Assembly (NCBI GenBank): GCA_024760905.1
Contig: CM045751.1
Span: forward strand, 13,038,501 to 13,102,500
Direction: 5' to 3'
Length of the DNA stretch: 64,000 bases
Origin: Plotosus lineatus
Lineage: Eukaryota > Chordata > Actinopteri > Siluriformes > Plotosidae
Shown here piece after piece: positions 1-11,600 of the stretch. The position numbers and the translations under genes were made by a program. Below the pieces are notes generated by a model. That model searched no databases. It was not told the origin of the DNA and worked only from the letters and a program-made list of their open reading frames with translations. Numbering within the stretch: the first letter of the stretch is position 1; each line of letters begins with the position of its first letter.

Positions 1-379
1 CAGCATGCCAGTGATTAGCTGATCAATATCACGGTTTTGAAGGAGCCGACAGTCTTTTTAGCACCAGAAGCAGTGCAGTTTGTACCAGAACAAATAATAA
101 AACCTACAAAGCCACAGTAAGTCAATATGGGTTCACCAAGTCAATAGATTTTCCAGATAAAGAACATGGAATGCAAATATCTGCATGCAGAAAATTTAAA
201 GGTTTTTTTTTTCGCTCATGAGACTTCTTCAAGGATTTCATACTGATTACAACATAAAACACGAGGAAACAATAACATTTCACCATTAATTACATCTTTC
301 TTTGGCTTAAAACTGGAAATTTTGCTGTAGTGACAATATTACATCACTGCTTTTGGTATATGCTACACTCTTCTCTGTA
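1..379. other. Unassigned intergenic sequence
   Basis: AT-rich sequence before the first MITE. No convincing exon, RNA gene or named repeat was seen. Confidence 0.5.
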
Positions 380-910
380 CAGGGATCCCTCACTTTCCGC
401 GGTTAATTGGGACCAAGATCCCTCCCGCGACCATCAAATTCCGTAAAGTCGGACCGACCTCCCTTGACTGGCGTACACGTACATGTATATGTGTCTATGA
501 TAACCATAAATACATATTCAACGCTATAAATGCTTGTAATAACAATTAAACATTCAAAAATAATGCATAAGATGTAAATAAAATATAAATACACACAAAT
601 ACACATACATTTTTATGTGAGCTGCGCGTCTGAGTGTGCATGCGCATCTGTGTGTGCGCGCACACACTCACATGCGCACCTCACATAAAAATGCAAGTAG
701 TTTTGATGGGGGGTTTTGGATTGTTTATTTTTGTTTGTTTGTTTGTTTGGGGTTTTTTTTTTTTTTTTTGCATAATTGGTCTTGTTTTGCGGCATTTTCC
801 TGAAATTTTTCTCCTATTCTCCCTTATTTTTTAATTCGATGGATATCTAAAAAAAAAAACCCGCGATGCATTGGAGCCGCATGAATTGAAGCGGAAAGTC
901 GTGAGGGATC

Positions 911-914
<4 letters not shown>
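380..914 (+). mobile_element. Non-autonomous DNA transposon of the GATCCCT MITE family, copy A
   Basis: The left end is CAGGGATCCCTCACTTTCCG after a TA. The right end is GTGAGGGATCCCTG, the inverted form of the left. This TA-flanked structure with GGGATCCCT-type inverted ends recurs at least nine times in the window. The body holds the family's T-rich block, then its TTGCATAATTGG segment. The right-hand TA target site runs straight into a (TG)n(TA)n tract. The family resembles Tc1/mariner-Tigger (pogo) MITEs; that assignment is inferred from the TA target and end motif. Confidence 0.8.

Positions 915-988
<74 letters not shown>
913..988. repeat. (TG)n(TA)n microsatellite
   Basis: A TG dinucleotide run passes directly into a TA run. 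It starts exactly at the right end of MITE copy A, so it probably grew from the transposon terminus and its TA target site. The repetitive open frames here are not genes. Confidence 0.95.
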
Positions 989-991
<3 letters not shown>

Positions 992-1077
992 TCACAATAT
1001 TATATAAAGTCAATTACATCAATATATGTTGTTCGTCCTTTAAGGTCGAAGATAACCATGACTTCATATTTTTTTTT

Positions 1078-1137
1078 AAAAAACGTTGATGCAGTGAAGC
1101 TGCATGAATTGAAGCGCGAAGAAGCGAGGGATCCCTG
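1078..1137 (+). mobile_element. Right-end fragment of the GATCCCT MITE
   Basis: Repeats the family's right terminus: a segment reading GATGCAGTGAAGCTGCATG, then GAAGCGAGGGATCCCTG, then TA. The rest of that copy is absent, so this is a truncated or duplicated end next to copy A. Confidence 0.7.
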
Positions 1138-1422
1138 TATATCAAAACATGAACCTGACTGGAAGGGATGACTTAAGCTGCATTCACACAGGAAGCAATG
1201 AGTGGCAAGCAATTATGCAAAGTCAGTGATCGTCAAAGAAAATAAGCATCAAAAGGTGAAATTTTCTCAATGGCACAAAGTGGGCAGGCACAGAGTTGAA
1301 ATGAGTTAACGTTTGAGCAATTACCAATCAGATCTTAAAGATACTGTTGATTGACAGATACTGCAAAACACTGTATTCCCAAAAACTATTGCATGGACCG
1401 TGTAAATAGGAAATTTCACAGA

Positions 1423-1426
<4 letters not shown>

Positions 1427-1484
<58 letters not shown>
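1427..1484. repeat. (GT)n microsatellite
   Basis: About 29 uninterrupted GT units. No gene is associated. Confidence 0.97.
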
Positions 1485-1487
<3 letters not shown>

Positions 1488-2219
1488 CGCATTATTGCCA
1501 CTTGTTGGTCAGGTTTTCTGCTCGGATTACAGACGGAGAGTTTACCCAGTCTCCAGCTTTTCTCTCTCTGGAACACAAACAGAACTCACATAAATTTATT
1601 AATGAGCCATATAAAATACAAACCATGTATCAGAAACTTCACCACAGTTTAACATGAAGTGTAGCTGGTTATCTTATACCTGTAGTCCTAGATCATTTCA
1701 CTGCATGGCTTTGCTAATGGAACCACAAATTGGGACACTTGGCCGTATTAATTTTCACGCTAAATGAAACAAGATCTAATTCATTCCATTATATAGTCAA
1801 ATCCATCCGTCAAAATGAAATACAGGTTTTATGGCCTAACTTCGTGTACATTAAAAGTGGAACTCACAAAAAAATAGCATTCCATTTGCGAAGCTCTACT
1901 CTGTAGTAAAATAGTTGATATTGCCAGCACTGGAGAGTCATCTTCAGAGTTGCTAAATGTAGGAGCAGCAAATATTGATTAGTTTTTGATAAGCTTTATA
2001 TAATAATCATGGGTTTTTTTTCTTCGACAGTGTGTAAATGCAGCTTGAAGATGAATGAGGGTCTATGATGTCATCTTGTGGTCATGATATGTCAGCGCAT
2101 CTAATTCAGTGTTTTTGGGAGATTTACACATTTTATTTGCTGAACTGGTTAATCATCTATCCTTTAACCAATTTTTCACATTTATTCTTTAATCACATTT
2201 GTCATGTGCTTTGAAAATG

Positions 2220-2333
2220 TGGATTGAAAAGTACAGGGAAGATCAGAAGGATGTCCAGTGTGCGTTTGTGGATTTGGAGAAAGCATATAACGGTGCCAAG
2301 AGAAGAGCTCTTGAGAAAAGTTAGGAGCGGCAA
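2220..2333 (+). pseudogene. RTE-type LINE reverse transcriptase fragment, 5' part
   Basis: The plus strand reads IEKYREDQKDVQCAFVDLEK then AYNGAKR before a stop. This is the conserved reverse-transcriptase segment around F-V-D-L-E-K-A-Y of fish RTE LINEs. The first catalytic aspartate region is kept, but the following reading frame is broken. The match continues beyond MITE copy B at about 2817-2955, so one LINE fragment has been split by that later insertion. Confidence 0.75.
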
Positions 2334-2380
2334 AGAAACATGTACATATGATAAAGGATATATACATATATAAATATGTA

Positions 2381-2810
2381 CAGGGATCCCTCACTTTCCA
2401 CGGTTAAATAACGACCACCGATTTCCGCGGAGTATGATCGATCCCCCTTGACTGATGTATATGTACATGTATGTGTGTATATAATATCAGTCAATACTAT
2501 AAATGCTTATAATAACAGTTAAGCATTCAAAATTTATGCACAAGATGCAAATATAATATAAATACACACACACACACACTCAGATGCGCATCTAACATGT
2601 AAGCAGTTTTGTTGGCGGGTTTGGGTCTTTTTTTGTTTTTGATTGTTTGGGGTTTTTTCGCATAATTGGCCTTGTTTTGCAGCAATTTCCTTCACTTTTT
2701 CCTATTTTTCCTTAATTTCCTTATTTTTTATTTTTCGATGAATATTTTTGAAAAACCCACGATGCACGGAAGCCGCAGAAACTGAAGCACGAAGTAGCGA
2801 GGGATCACTG
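2381..2810 (+). mobile_element. GATCCCT MITE, copy B, inserted in an RTE LINE
   Basis: The ends are CAGGGATCCCTCACTTTCCA and GAAGTAGCGAGGGATCACTG, each flanked by TA (2379-2380 and 2811-2812). This is a complete 430-bp copy. It separates two halves of an RTE reverse-transcriptase fragment and is therefore younger than the LINE copy. Confidence 0.85.
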
Positions 2811-2816
2811 TATATG

Positions 2817-2955
2817 AGGACAGTATGACAGCAGTGAGAAGTGTGGTAGGAATGACAAACTGGTTCGAGGTGGAGGTGGGATGGTATCAGCTCTTAGCCC
2901 TTTATTACTTGTAGTAGTCATGGACAGATTGACCTACGAGTTCAGACAAAAAGGT
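2817..2955 (+). pseudogene. RTE-type LINE reverse transcriptase fragment, 3' part
   Basis: Continues the fragment before MITE B. It reads EDSMTAVRSVVGMTNWFEVE, and after a damaged stretch a piece resembling VMDRLTYEFRQ. RTE LINEs have this order (D-M-Y, T-x-V-R, x-E-F-x-V-E-V-G, M-D-R-L-T). There are several stops and frame changes. Confidence 0.65.
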
Positions 2956-3281
2956 TGCTTTTTCGGAAATAATCGCCTCCGTCACTGTATCTCTGGCAAT
3001 TTCTTCTCCTTTATCCAATGGAGTCTCTCCATCTCATCGTTCAGTGACAACCTCCTTTTCGATATCACAGTGATGCCTTTCGAAGGGGTTGTCGCTTTTA
3101 AGGCCTCCTTCTGCTTCAATATCATCCCGACTGTAGAGGGGTTTCGGCCATCCTCCTTTGTGATTTCACTAAACCTCATCCCTCTTTCATTGTTTTTATC
3201 ATCTCCTGTTTTACTTTTATTGATAACGGAGACCCTCTTGTTCTTTTCAGTCTCACCGGGAATCACTTTCTTGGGGCTCAT
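2945..3281 (-). pseudogene. Tigger/pogo-type transposase, N-terminal remnant
   Basis: The minus strand starts MSPKKVIPGETEKNKR and continues with a region containing NPSTVGMILKQKEALKA, then SKRRLSLNDEMERLHWIKEK. This resembles the two DNA-binding helix-turn-helix modules (Psq/CENP-B type) of Tigger transposases. A shifted frame further on reads DTVTEAIISEK, so there is at least one frameshift. The DDE catalytic domain is absent. Related codons occur inside the deletion derivative at 33206-33927, which links that element to this family. Confidence 0.7.
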
Positions 3282-3849
3282 GATTAATAACGAAACATAA
3301 CGCTGCAATGAGCACACTCAGAAAACTCTCTCCATGGTACCAGCCTGAACAAGCCCAGGCAAGCCCAGACAAGACCAGACATGTCTGTGTTGCTCCTCCC
3401 CTCCGTTGGATTGCCCAACTCCAGTCCTTTCCACTGTTTTCTACAGGATGCAACACTCCCCTGTGATTGCGCAACACCCCAAAGCATTGTACAATACCAC
3501 CAGTACATGTGCACCCAGGTCTCGCACCACTATTACCTTAAAGTGCATGTGTCCTAAAACATATTATATCTATGTGTGAAACTATCAATAGTCCTGACTC
3601 ACCAATGTGTACCAGCGAGTAGATACAGCAAACATATACTATATAAGTATTTTAACAAAGATACGCAGGACCCCCAATTTAGACTTAATTATGTGTAATA
3701 TAAAAGGTGGTCATTAACACACTTATTGAAGCCAATCGCTATGAGTCTACCCTAGTATATAACACATACATACATACATCCTCTTCAGCTTCGTTTAGGC
3801 GGTTATGCCTATAAGCCAATCTGTGGGTTTTCTGTTTGGTACTCTAACT

Positions 3850-6800
3850 TGTATTTGTCGCTGGAGGTGGTTTATGGTGTGTTGTATTGAGGGGCACCGA
3901 AGGGGCTCATCTCCTCAGTAAAGTACATCTTATCAGTCCACAATCGATCAAGCCGTGCCTTGAAACTGTTAACAGATGGTGCAATCACAACATCTGGGAG
4001 CTTGTTCCATAGCCTAACCACTCTATGACTGAAAAAATGTTTTCTTGTATTCATCCTACAGTACTTGGTTGGAAGATGGCACTTGTGTCCTCTTGTGATG
4101 TGGATCCCAGCTCGAGGGAGGAGATCCATAGAGTCTCTGTAAATGTTGTGAGTGTACTTATAGGTCTCGATCATGTCTTCTCTCAATCTCCGGTATTGCA
4201 TGCTTGGGATACGTAGTTTTCTCAGTCTGTCTTCATATCCAAGGTCTTTTGTTTCAGGTATCAACTTTGTCGTTCTACGCTGTACTTGTTCTAGGAGGTT
4301 CTTATCTTTCTGCAGTCTTGGTGACCAGGCCACATTGCAGTACTCTGGGTGGGGCCTCAATAAAGCTGTATACGGTAGCCTGAGAGATTCTGAGTCCAAA
4401 TGTTGGTTAAGAATGTCTTGTAAGTCCCAGTATCCTGATTGCTTTATTCACTTGTTTCTCAATGTGTTGTGAAAACTTAAACTCCGGGTCTCTGTTGACT
4501 CCTAAATTTTTCTCAAGACTTGTCTCCTCCAGAATACGTATTGGTCCCTGACTGCCCCTGCATGGTGTACTTATACTTATGGTTGTTCTTACCTATATGA
4601 AGTACTTTACATTTGTGTGTGTTGAAACAGAGTTGCCACATGTCTGCCCATGTTGTAAGCTGGTTAATATCTCGTTGCAGGATCTCCTTGTCTGTGTATT
4701 GATCAATCCTTCTATACAGCTTTGTAATCATCTGCAAACATCTCAGTAGGTGAAAACGTGGAATCAGGGAGATCATTAATATATACAACAAACAGGGCAG
4801 GTCCAAGGACACTACCCTGTGGTATGCCACTTGTCAACTTTCCCCATGTGAAGCTTGATCCATTCACCTTCACACACTGTCTTCTGTCACTGAGGAATGC
4901 TGAGAGAGACCATCTGTGGACTTTACCTTTTATACTATAGCCTGACAGCTTGGATAGAAGTCGCTGATGCTGGACTGTGTCGAAATCTTTTGAAAAGTCA
5001 AGGTAGATGCTGTCTGTTGGTACTCCCTCATCAATCGCCAGTGTCCAGTCATCAAGGACCTTGAGTAGATTAGTCGTACAAGATTTGCCATGTACAAATC
5101 CGTCTCCGGGCGTTGAAAGAAGATTATTGTCATCCTTATATCTCATGATACTATCCATTATAAGCGATTCTAAAAGTTTGCAGATTACACTTGTTAAGCT
5201 GACTGGTCGGTAGTTGCCTGGTTTTTCTCTTTGCCCTCCCTTAAAATTAGGAATGATACATACATTTTTCCAGCTTTGAAGAACATGGGACTCTTCCATG
5301 GATTTCTTGTAGATAATACATAGTGGTTCTGCTACAACATCTACCAGTTCACGAAGTATATATCAGTGAATGTTGTCCAGACCGAGTGATTTGTTTGGTT
5401 TCAGTTTGCCAATCTTTTTTTTTTTTTATCTCTTCTTCTGTGATGTCTACATTTTCTAACTGGAATACTGTACTTCTCTCTACAAAGTTAGGTACATTAG
5501 TATTTTCTGCTGTGAACACACTGCAGAAAAAGGAGTTGAGTTCATCTGCCTTGACAATGTCTTCTGTGACTTTATTACCAACTTTCTTCTGCAAGTCTGC
5601 AACTCCCACTTTTGTCTTTGTTTTGGAGCTTGCATAAGTAAAAAAATGCCTTTGGGTTATTTTTTGCCTCTTTTGCAATTTCCTTTTCAAAATTCTTGAG
5701 GGCCTTTTAACTGGCTCTTCGCACTTAGTTCCTCACTCTGGCGTATACCACTTGTTCTTTTTTCTTTTGTCTATAATCTCATCATTGAACCATAAAGGTT
5801 TCTTCTTTGTTGGACCTTTCCTGGGATTTGTTTTCGGAATTGTCTTACTGAGGGTTTCCATAAGTTCATGTTCAAAGAAGTTTCATGCTTGCTCTGTGTC
5901 CATTTTCCTCATCACCTGGCTCCATTCCTTCTTCCCAAGGATTTCCGTTGTTGTAAGATAATCTCCACTTTTATATACGAAACAGACCTCTCTTTGTTTG
6001 GATTCCATACTTCTTGAATTTTGAAGGAAAACTTCAGAAGTTGGTGATGACTTTTGCCTATAGGGGCTTTGTGTTCCAGATCTGTGACCATCCCCTCTTC
6101 TGTGGCCATAACTAGGTCTCGTGTATTTGATCTCTGGTCCGATCTGCAGTGTGTTGGTTCGGATACAAACTGGTACATGAAGGTATCTCTCAAGCACTCC
6201 ATAAATTGAAGGGCACTTTCGGAAGTGTCTTTCGTGCTTGTTCCCTCTCTCCAGTTTATATTGGGGTAGTCGAAGACCCCTATAATAAGAGCATATGAAC
6301 ACCCTGTCACTGCCTCTCTGATAATATCACTGGCTTTTTTGTTGTTCTCAAGAGATCTGTTCAGTGAGCGGTATATGCATCCAACCAACAACGTTTCACG
6401 CTGTCCTCTGTTGATTTCAGACCAAACTGTTTCCATTGCTCTTGTCTTCAACTGTGTCTGCGTAGCCCGTAGATCCTTCCTTGTGTAGATTGCAACCCCT
6501 CTGTGGCAACTCTCGTTGATGTTTGTAAAATATTCATGGTTCTCAAATTGAATTTCACAAAGTTGAACTTGAGTGCGAGTGTGCTTTGATAAAACCTCAG
6601 TGATACATACAATGTGTACGTCTTGTGCAGATGAGATTTCCCTCTGAACTGACATGACCTTTAAATCCACATGTAAAATAATGTCTTCTTTGACTGTATT
6701 CTTATATTGTTTACACTTTTCATCAATCAAATTATCCGTCTTCATTACAGAAACCGCAGTCACATCACAATCTGTACAATACTAATGCATTTTGGGAGTC

Positions 6801-7071
6801 GGTTTGGATAAAACAACATACTCATCCTCTTCAAGTTTGGAACATTTAACCACAAACTACATCTTTAACACTCAATAAGTCTATCGCTAACTTGTGTAAA
6901 AACCTCGGTGCATACTTTACATGTTAGAGAATTATCTGTTGGATCACCACCATATGCTTTCCTTTCCTTGACTGTTTGTTTTAGATTTTGCTTTCCCAGG
7001 TTTTTGTCTTTTGGACGAGGCACACTCATCCACAGTGTTGTCTCAGGAACTCTAATAATGTGTTCAAACAA
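3850..7071 (-). pseudogene. Degenerate Jockey-superfamily LINE (CR1/Rex1-like): endonuclease and reverse transcriptase
   Basis: A decayed but nearly collinear LINE read on the minus strand. 7071-6865 keeps a small cysteine motif (CKVC...C) like the zinc finger ahead of such ORFs. 6763-5912 is the apurinic endonuclease-like domain, with ALIIGVFDYPNINW. 5690-5349 is a linker. 5299-4712 is the reverse transcriptase, with FVHGKSCTTNLL, IYLDFSKDFDTVQH, GIPQGSVLGPALF and MFADD. 4399-3872 is the C-terminal region, with LREDMIETYKYTHN and LWNKLPDVV. The catalytic F-A-D-D box survives, but at least three frameshifts separate the pieces, so the element is inactive. The clade (CR1, L2, Daphne or Rex1) cannot be fixed by eye. 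Confidence 0.85.
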
Positions 7072-7089
7072 ATATCCAAAAAGGTTTCA

Positions 7090-7379
7090 TTGAACTTGGA
7101 ATGAAAATCAGAGAAAAGGTTTACAAATTTTTTTTAGAGAGCTCCCTTCACACGTTTTACCACCTCCAGCATGTTGATGATCGAGATTCGAGATTCTAGA
7201 ATTACATGCAAGTCTTTGCAAGTACAGTACATGCAAAATTAATTAATAAATTAAAACATCTGTTTTAGTGTAATTGTGTGTTAATCCATGAAAAATTTAA
7301 TCATATCACTTTAAATGTTTCTTATTATTAAAATGATAAAACTATAGGGCGATAATCCCAGGTTTCTTATAATTATAAT
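7090..7379. other. AT-rich spacer upstream of eif4g2
   Basis: Lies between the LINE remnant and the eif4g2 promoter. No exon or repeat was recognised. Confidence 0.45.
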
Positions 7380-7560
7380 CCCAATCCACAGGAAGCCCCG
7401 CCCACTCTCCAACACCGAACAAACTTGTCGATGACGTCAACGCCAGCATTTTGGGTTGGCCTGGCGAATAAAATTGCGCCCACCTTTGACGTCAAGCCTC
7501 AGATGGGTGTACGGTGTGTTCCATACCGGTTAGCGTTTTAAAGTGCCTTTAACACTAGCG
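7380..7560 (+). promoter_or_regulatory. eif4g2: eif4g2 promoter region with two CRE palindromes
   Basis: Contains CCAAT at 7381-7385, a GC box-like CCCCGCCCA at about 7397, and two perfect TGACGTCA octamers at 7432-7439 and 7487-7494, 55 bp apart. TGACGTCA is the CREB/ATF full site. The block directly precedes the inferred non-coding first exon and is GC-richer than its surroundings. The transcription start itself is not visible. Confidence 0.65.
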
Positions 7561-7702
7561 GTAGCATAGCTTAGCTGCGGGTGTATTGGTTTTCGTCGTG
7601 AGATACCAAGCTAGCATTTAAACGTTAGGTTTTTTTGTTTGTTTATTTTTTTCCTCTCATCGACAAAAGAACCACGACGAAGCTGATGGTCTTTTAAGAA
7701 AG
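7530..7702 (+). other. eif4g2: Probable non-coding first exon of eif4g2 (5' UTR)
   Basis: The stretch after the CRE sites ends in CTTTTAAGAAAG followed by a GTGACT donor at 7703. The next acceptor, TATCTTTAG at 8591-8599, opens the exon with the GUG start. The exon start is approximate. Vertebrate EIF4G2 has a long, structured leader with reported internal initiation; that property is not readable here. Confidence 0.45.
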
Positions 7703-8615
7703 GTGACTGGTTTTCTGTTGTGTTTTAAATGTACATTTCATCAGTTCATTGCTAGCTATCTGTTAGCTTGTTTAATGCAGAGTGAGGAAATGGCCGTTAG
7801 CTTGAACTCTTTTTTTTTTTTTTTTTTTTTTTTCCCTCAGAACAAATATTTCTGTGAATTAAAAGATTTTTAACCGTATTCTTTAACTTTCACATGGGGT
7901 CACGAGACTTGGCTTGGCTTCGAATACACAAAAAAATTCAATATCTTGTGACTTTTTTTTTTTCTCAGAAAATGGCGGTTAGCTTTAGCCACCGGGTCAG
8001 CTGAAAGCTAACTCGCACTTCCTTCAGTTTTATCAGAATCTTCACGGTTTATTTCAAAGTTTTCCTCGTGTGTCTGACTAATTGTTATTTTCATTAATAA
8101 TTTTTAAGATTGGCAAATTAATCTGAACTGTCAGGACAAATGACCATTCTGTTAGCTTGTTGGAGGGTAAAGCTAATTAGCTGATCTGAGGCCGGCCATT
8201 TTCATTCCTATTGTTTGTGTTTTAGTATTCCACTGTACTTGCTGACTGACTTGGATGTTGTGCAACATCCAAGCATGTCGTGTGGGTGATCTTACCTGGT
8301 CTGTGGCATCTTGTTCCTCGTTGTTCGCTCGAACTGCTTGAACTAGGCCAGGCCAGAAGCATTTTATCAGGATCTGGGTTGTCTTGTGTTAAAGATAAAG
8401 CAGAGAAATCACGTGTAGATTTTTTTTTTAAAGAATGTTGAGATTTGGTACACTGTGTACATAATTAATTATTTCTGTGGTGGTGGTGGTAGGGGGGGAT
8501 ATGATCATCCTGTTTAGTCACATGTCTTTTATTTGTCTTCCAGGTCCTGTTTTTCCACTCCACCCTTTCAGCATTAATATTTTTTTTGAGTATCTTTAGT
8601 TGTTAAGCCGCCAAA

Positions 8616-11600
8616 GTGGAGAGTGTGGTTGCAGAGGGGGGTGCTTCTCGTTTCAGGTGACATCATATATATTTATGATTTTGTCTAACAAGCTTATAGA
8701 GAATTTTTTCTTTTTTCTGGCAGGTCCTTATAATCCTAATGTTTGTCTTTTGCAGTGCTTCTTCGGCAGGAGAAGGAGGGAGTCGGGGTACGCGTCCGCA
8801 CTATCCCACAACTGTCGGCAACAGGTAGCTATTGCTTCAGTTCAAAAAAGTCAAGTGATGGAGTGATAAAAGGGTGTGTGTGTGTGTTGCCTATCCTTTG
8901 GGAGTTGATAGCTGGTGGCTCGTAGAGGTTTCAGATGGCTTCTTCGGCCCATCAGTAGTCCGATTAACTGTGTTCACGACATAATGCAGGGCTGCCAATT
9001 TGTACAAATGTATCATGGAAAAACAGAAAATATGGCAATACGATTCGTTCAGACATTAATACATATTTCAAACTTTCAGGAAAATATGCTCATTTCAATT
9101 TTGTCTGAGAATGTCTTATCAATAATTCTGATGAATTGCATCAAATTCAATCCATGTTTACATGATCACCTTCCTGGCAAAGCCAAGTCTTGTGATAATC
9201 TCACAGGATGTTAAGGTTGTATTTTACCACGTGATTCGTTAATCGGCGGGAAGGTAGGTCGATTTCCAAGGATCAGCGGCTATCTTCCATGCACTCTGTG
9301 ATAACCAGAGCCAATCATTGACCGGTTGTGGGAAACCCAAAATAGTTGTGAAAAGAGTTTTTATCAGAATATTCAATCACTTATCCATTTATTAAGAAGC
9401 GTGACCGACACACGACCTTTTGCACAATGTGAAATGTAGCTTTGTGCATTTGGGTGTTTTTGACATGAAAACGCATGTAAAGGGAGGCAGACCTAGCCAG
9501 CGAGCGACTGATTTGCTTTTTTTTTTTCCCTTGTTCTGAACTCTCTTGCTTGTTATTTGCAAATGCTGATATTGAATATCATTCAGTGTCATGCATAATA
9601 TAATAATGAATACGCAATATATAAGGGCATTCTGTATTATAACACCAGTAGAAATATGTCAAATAAACCTGATTGTTTTTTTTTTTTCTTTATTAATCAA
9701 AAATGGAGTAAAATTTGACAAAGATAGCCTGTATGTCCATATATGGAATTTTGTGGCATCCTTATTTGAGTTCTAATTTTTTCTATAACAAATACTAATT
9801 TTCAGCTCAAATTACTACTTTTTGGTTTATCAACTACAAAATGGCACTTTCATGGGTTGGCAGCTCTGATAATGGTGTCCTTCCACCTAGACTAGATTGG
9901 GTTGTTCATCGCATCAATTGGCTTGCCATCCCACTGAAACCTTGGCCCCACTGGTACTTTCCTTGATCGTCATATTTGTCATATTCTTCACCCACTCTGG
10001 TCTTTGCTTTAACCATGTTAGGATTATTGTGGTCTCTTTCACCCCCATTGGTGGTTGTGTGGCATGTTGGTAGACGTTCTTAAACAGAGTGACTTGCGTT
10101 TATCTCATTTATACAACTGAGTGAGAGATTAGGGCCTTGCTCAAGCATCGAACATTGGCAGCTTGGTCACACTGTGGCTTGAGCCCCCAACAAATCAGTT
10201 CTTTCCAATGAATGCTCAAAGATTACATGCTGTCTGTCTGTCTTCCTTTCGGCTTTTTCCCTTTTACTCGGATGTCACCACAGCGAATCGGCTGATTCAC
10301 ACATTTGATTTGGCAGAGGTTTTTATGTCGGATGCCCTTCCTGTCACAACCCTTTTTTTTTTTTTTTTAGCAAGGTACAGAAACACGCTGACAACTTTGC
10401 AGCCTACTCTTTCCGAAAGTCAGCAATGGTTCTTTTACATGCCTCTCACCATAGACAGTGAGAGACATGGCATGCCTTTGATAACCCAGTTAGCTGCACT
10501 GGGGGGGGGGGACAGTGACAACCTTGTGGAGAGTGGGACTCAAACCCCCAACCTTTGGATCAGCGATCCAGCGCCCTAGACCGCCACTGCCCCCTAAAGA
10601 TTGCATGCTATCCCTAAGAAATAATTGGCAAGAATTTTGTCAAAACAGTAATTATGTAGTTCAATGTTAATAAAAATGCAACTTGCAGCTGATGACCTGT
10701 AAAATCTTCTGGTGCAAAAATTTCCCATGAAGACGAACTGTTTAGACATCAATTCGTACAAAAGGGCAATTGTAATTAATGTATTCCTGTAGAATGGTTT
10801 TCAGCTGTGACTGTAATGGCTGCAGTTCCTGAATCAGTAGTAGTGCGAGTTTAATAGTGCTGCAGTTATAGATCTAGAAAGCACCCGTACAGGTTTCAAT
10901 GATTTGTTTGTTTACTTTACCAGCGAGTTCCTGGGGAAAACCCCAGGGCCTAGCGTTCAGAGATGGGTTCCTTCACGAAGCACTAGACGAGATGTCTGCT
11001 CCTCAAATGAAAAAGAACACCAGGATGCAATCTTCAGAAAAGTGAGAGGGTATGTCCCTGGTCCTTTTAGGTCCTCTCCCAAGAAATAATTCTCTAAATA
11101 ACTTGACTCACCTGCTCTGTTGTTCTTTCAGCATACTCAATAAACTGACCCCTGAGAAGTTTGACAAGCTATGCCTTGAGCTTCTGAATGTGGGCGTGGA
11201 TTCAAAGCTTGTCCTCAAAGGAATCATCTTGCTGGTGAGTTTCATCTCTCTCAGAAGGTGACATTTTTGTATCAATAAATAAAATATACGTATGACATGT
11301 GTGTAAATATTTCCCCCCTCCCTGAACAGATTGTAGACAAAGCCCTCGAAGAACCCAAGTATAGCTCGCTATATGCTCAGCTATGTCTGCGTTTGGCAGG
11401 GGATGCCCCAAATTTTGATAACCAGTCATCTGAGAACCAATCCTCTCAAAAGCAGTGCACTGTAAGTCTTTATGTTGCCATTTGTGAAAGTTATGGGAAC
11501 GTGTGTGGTTGTGACGTGGGGTGTTTAGTGTCTGTGTTCTTGTTCCAGACATTCAGGAGACTTTTGATCGCAAAGCTTCAAGATGAATTTGAAAATCGCA

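Noticed and set aside
5323..6100. Plus-strand open frames of 60-105 codons over 5.3-6.0 kb
   Set aside because: They are antisense shadows of the minus-strand LINE.
8600..8866. ATG-initiated 88-codon frame at the eif4g2 start exon
   Set aside because: It is out of frame with DAP5, crosses a real GTGAC donor at 8657, and encodes nothing recognisable.
10163..10579. 138-codon open frame
   Set aside because: It coincides with the SINE at 10238-10595 and its low-complexity runs; no protein family resemblance.
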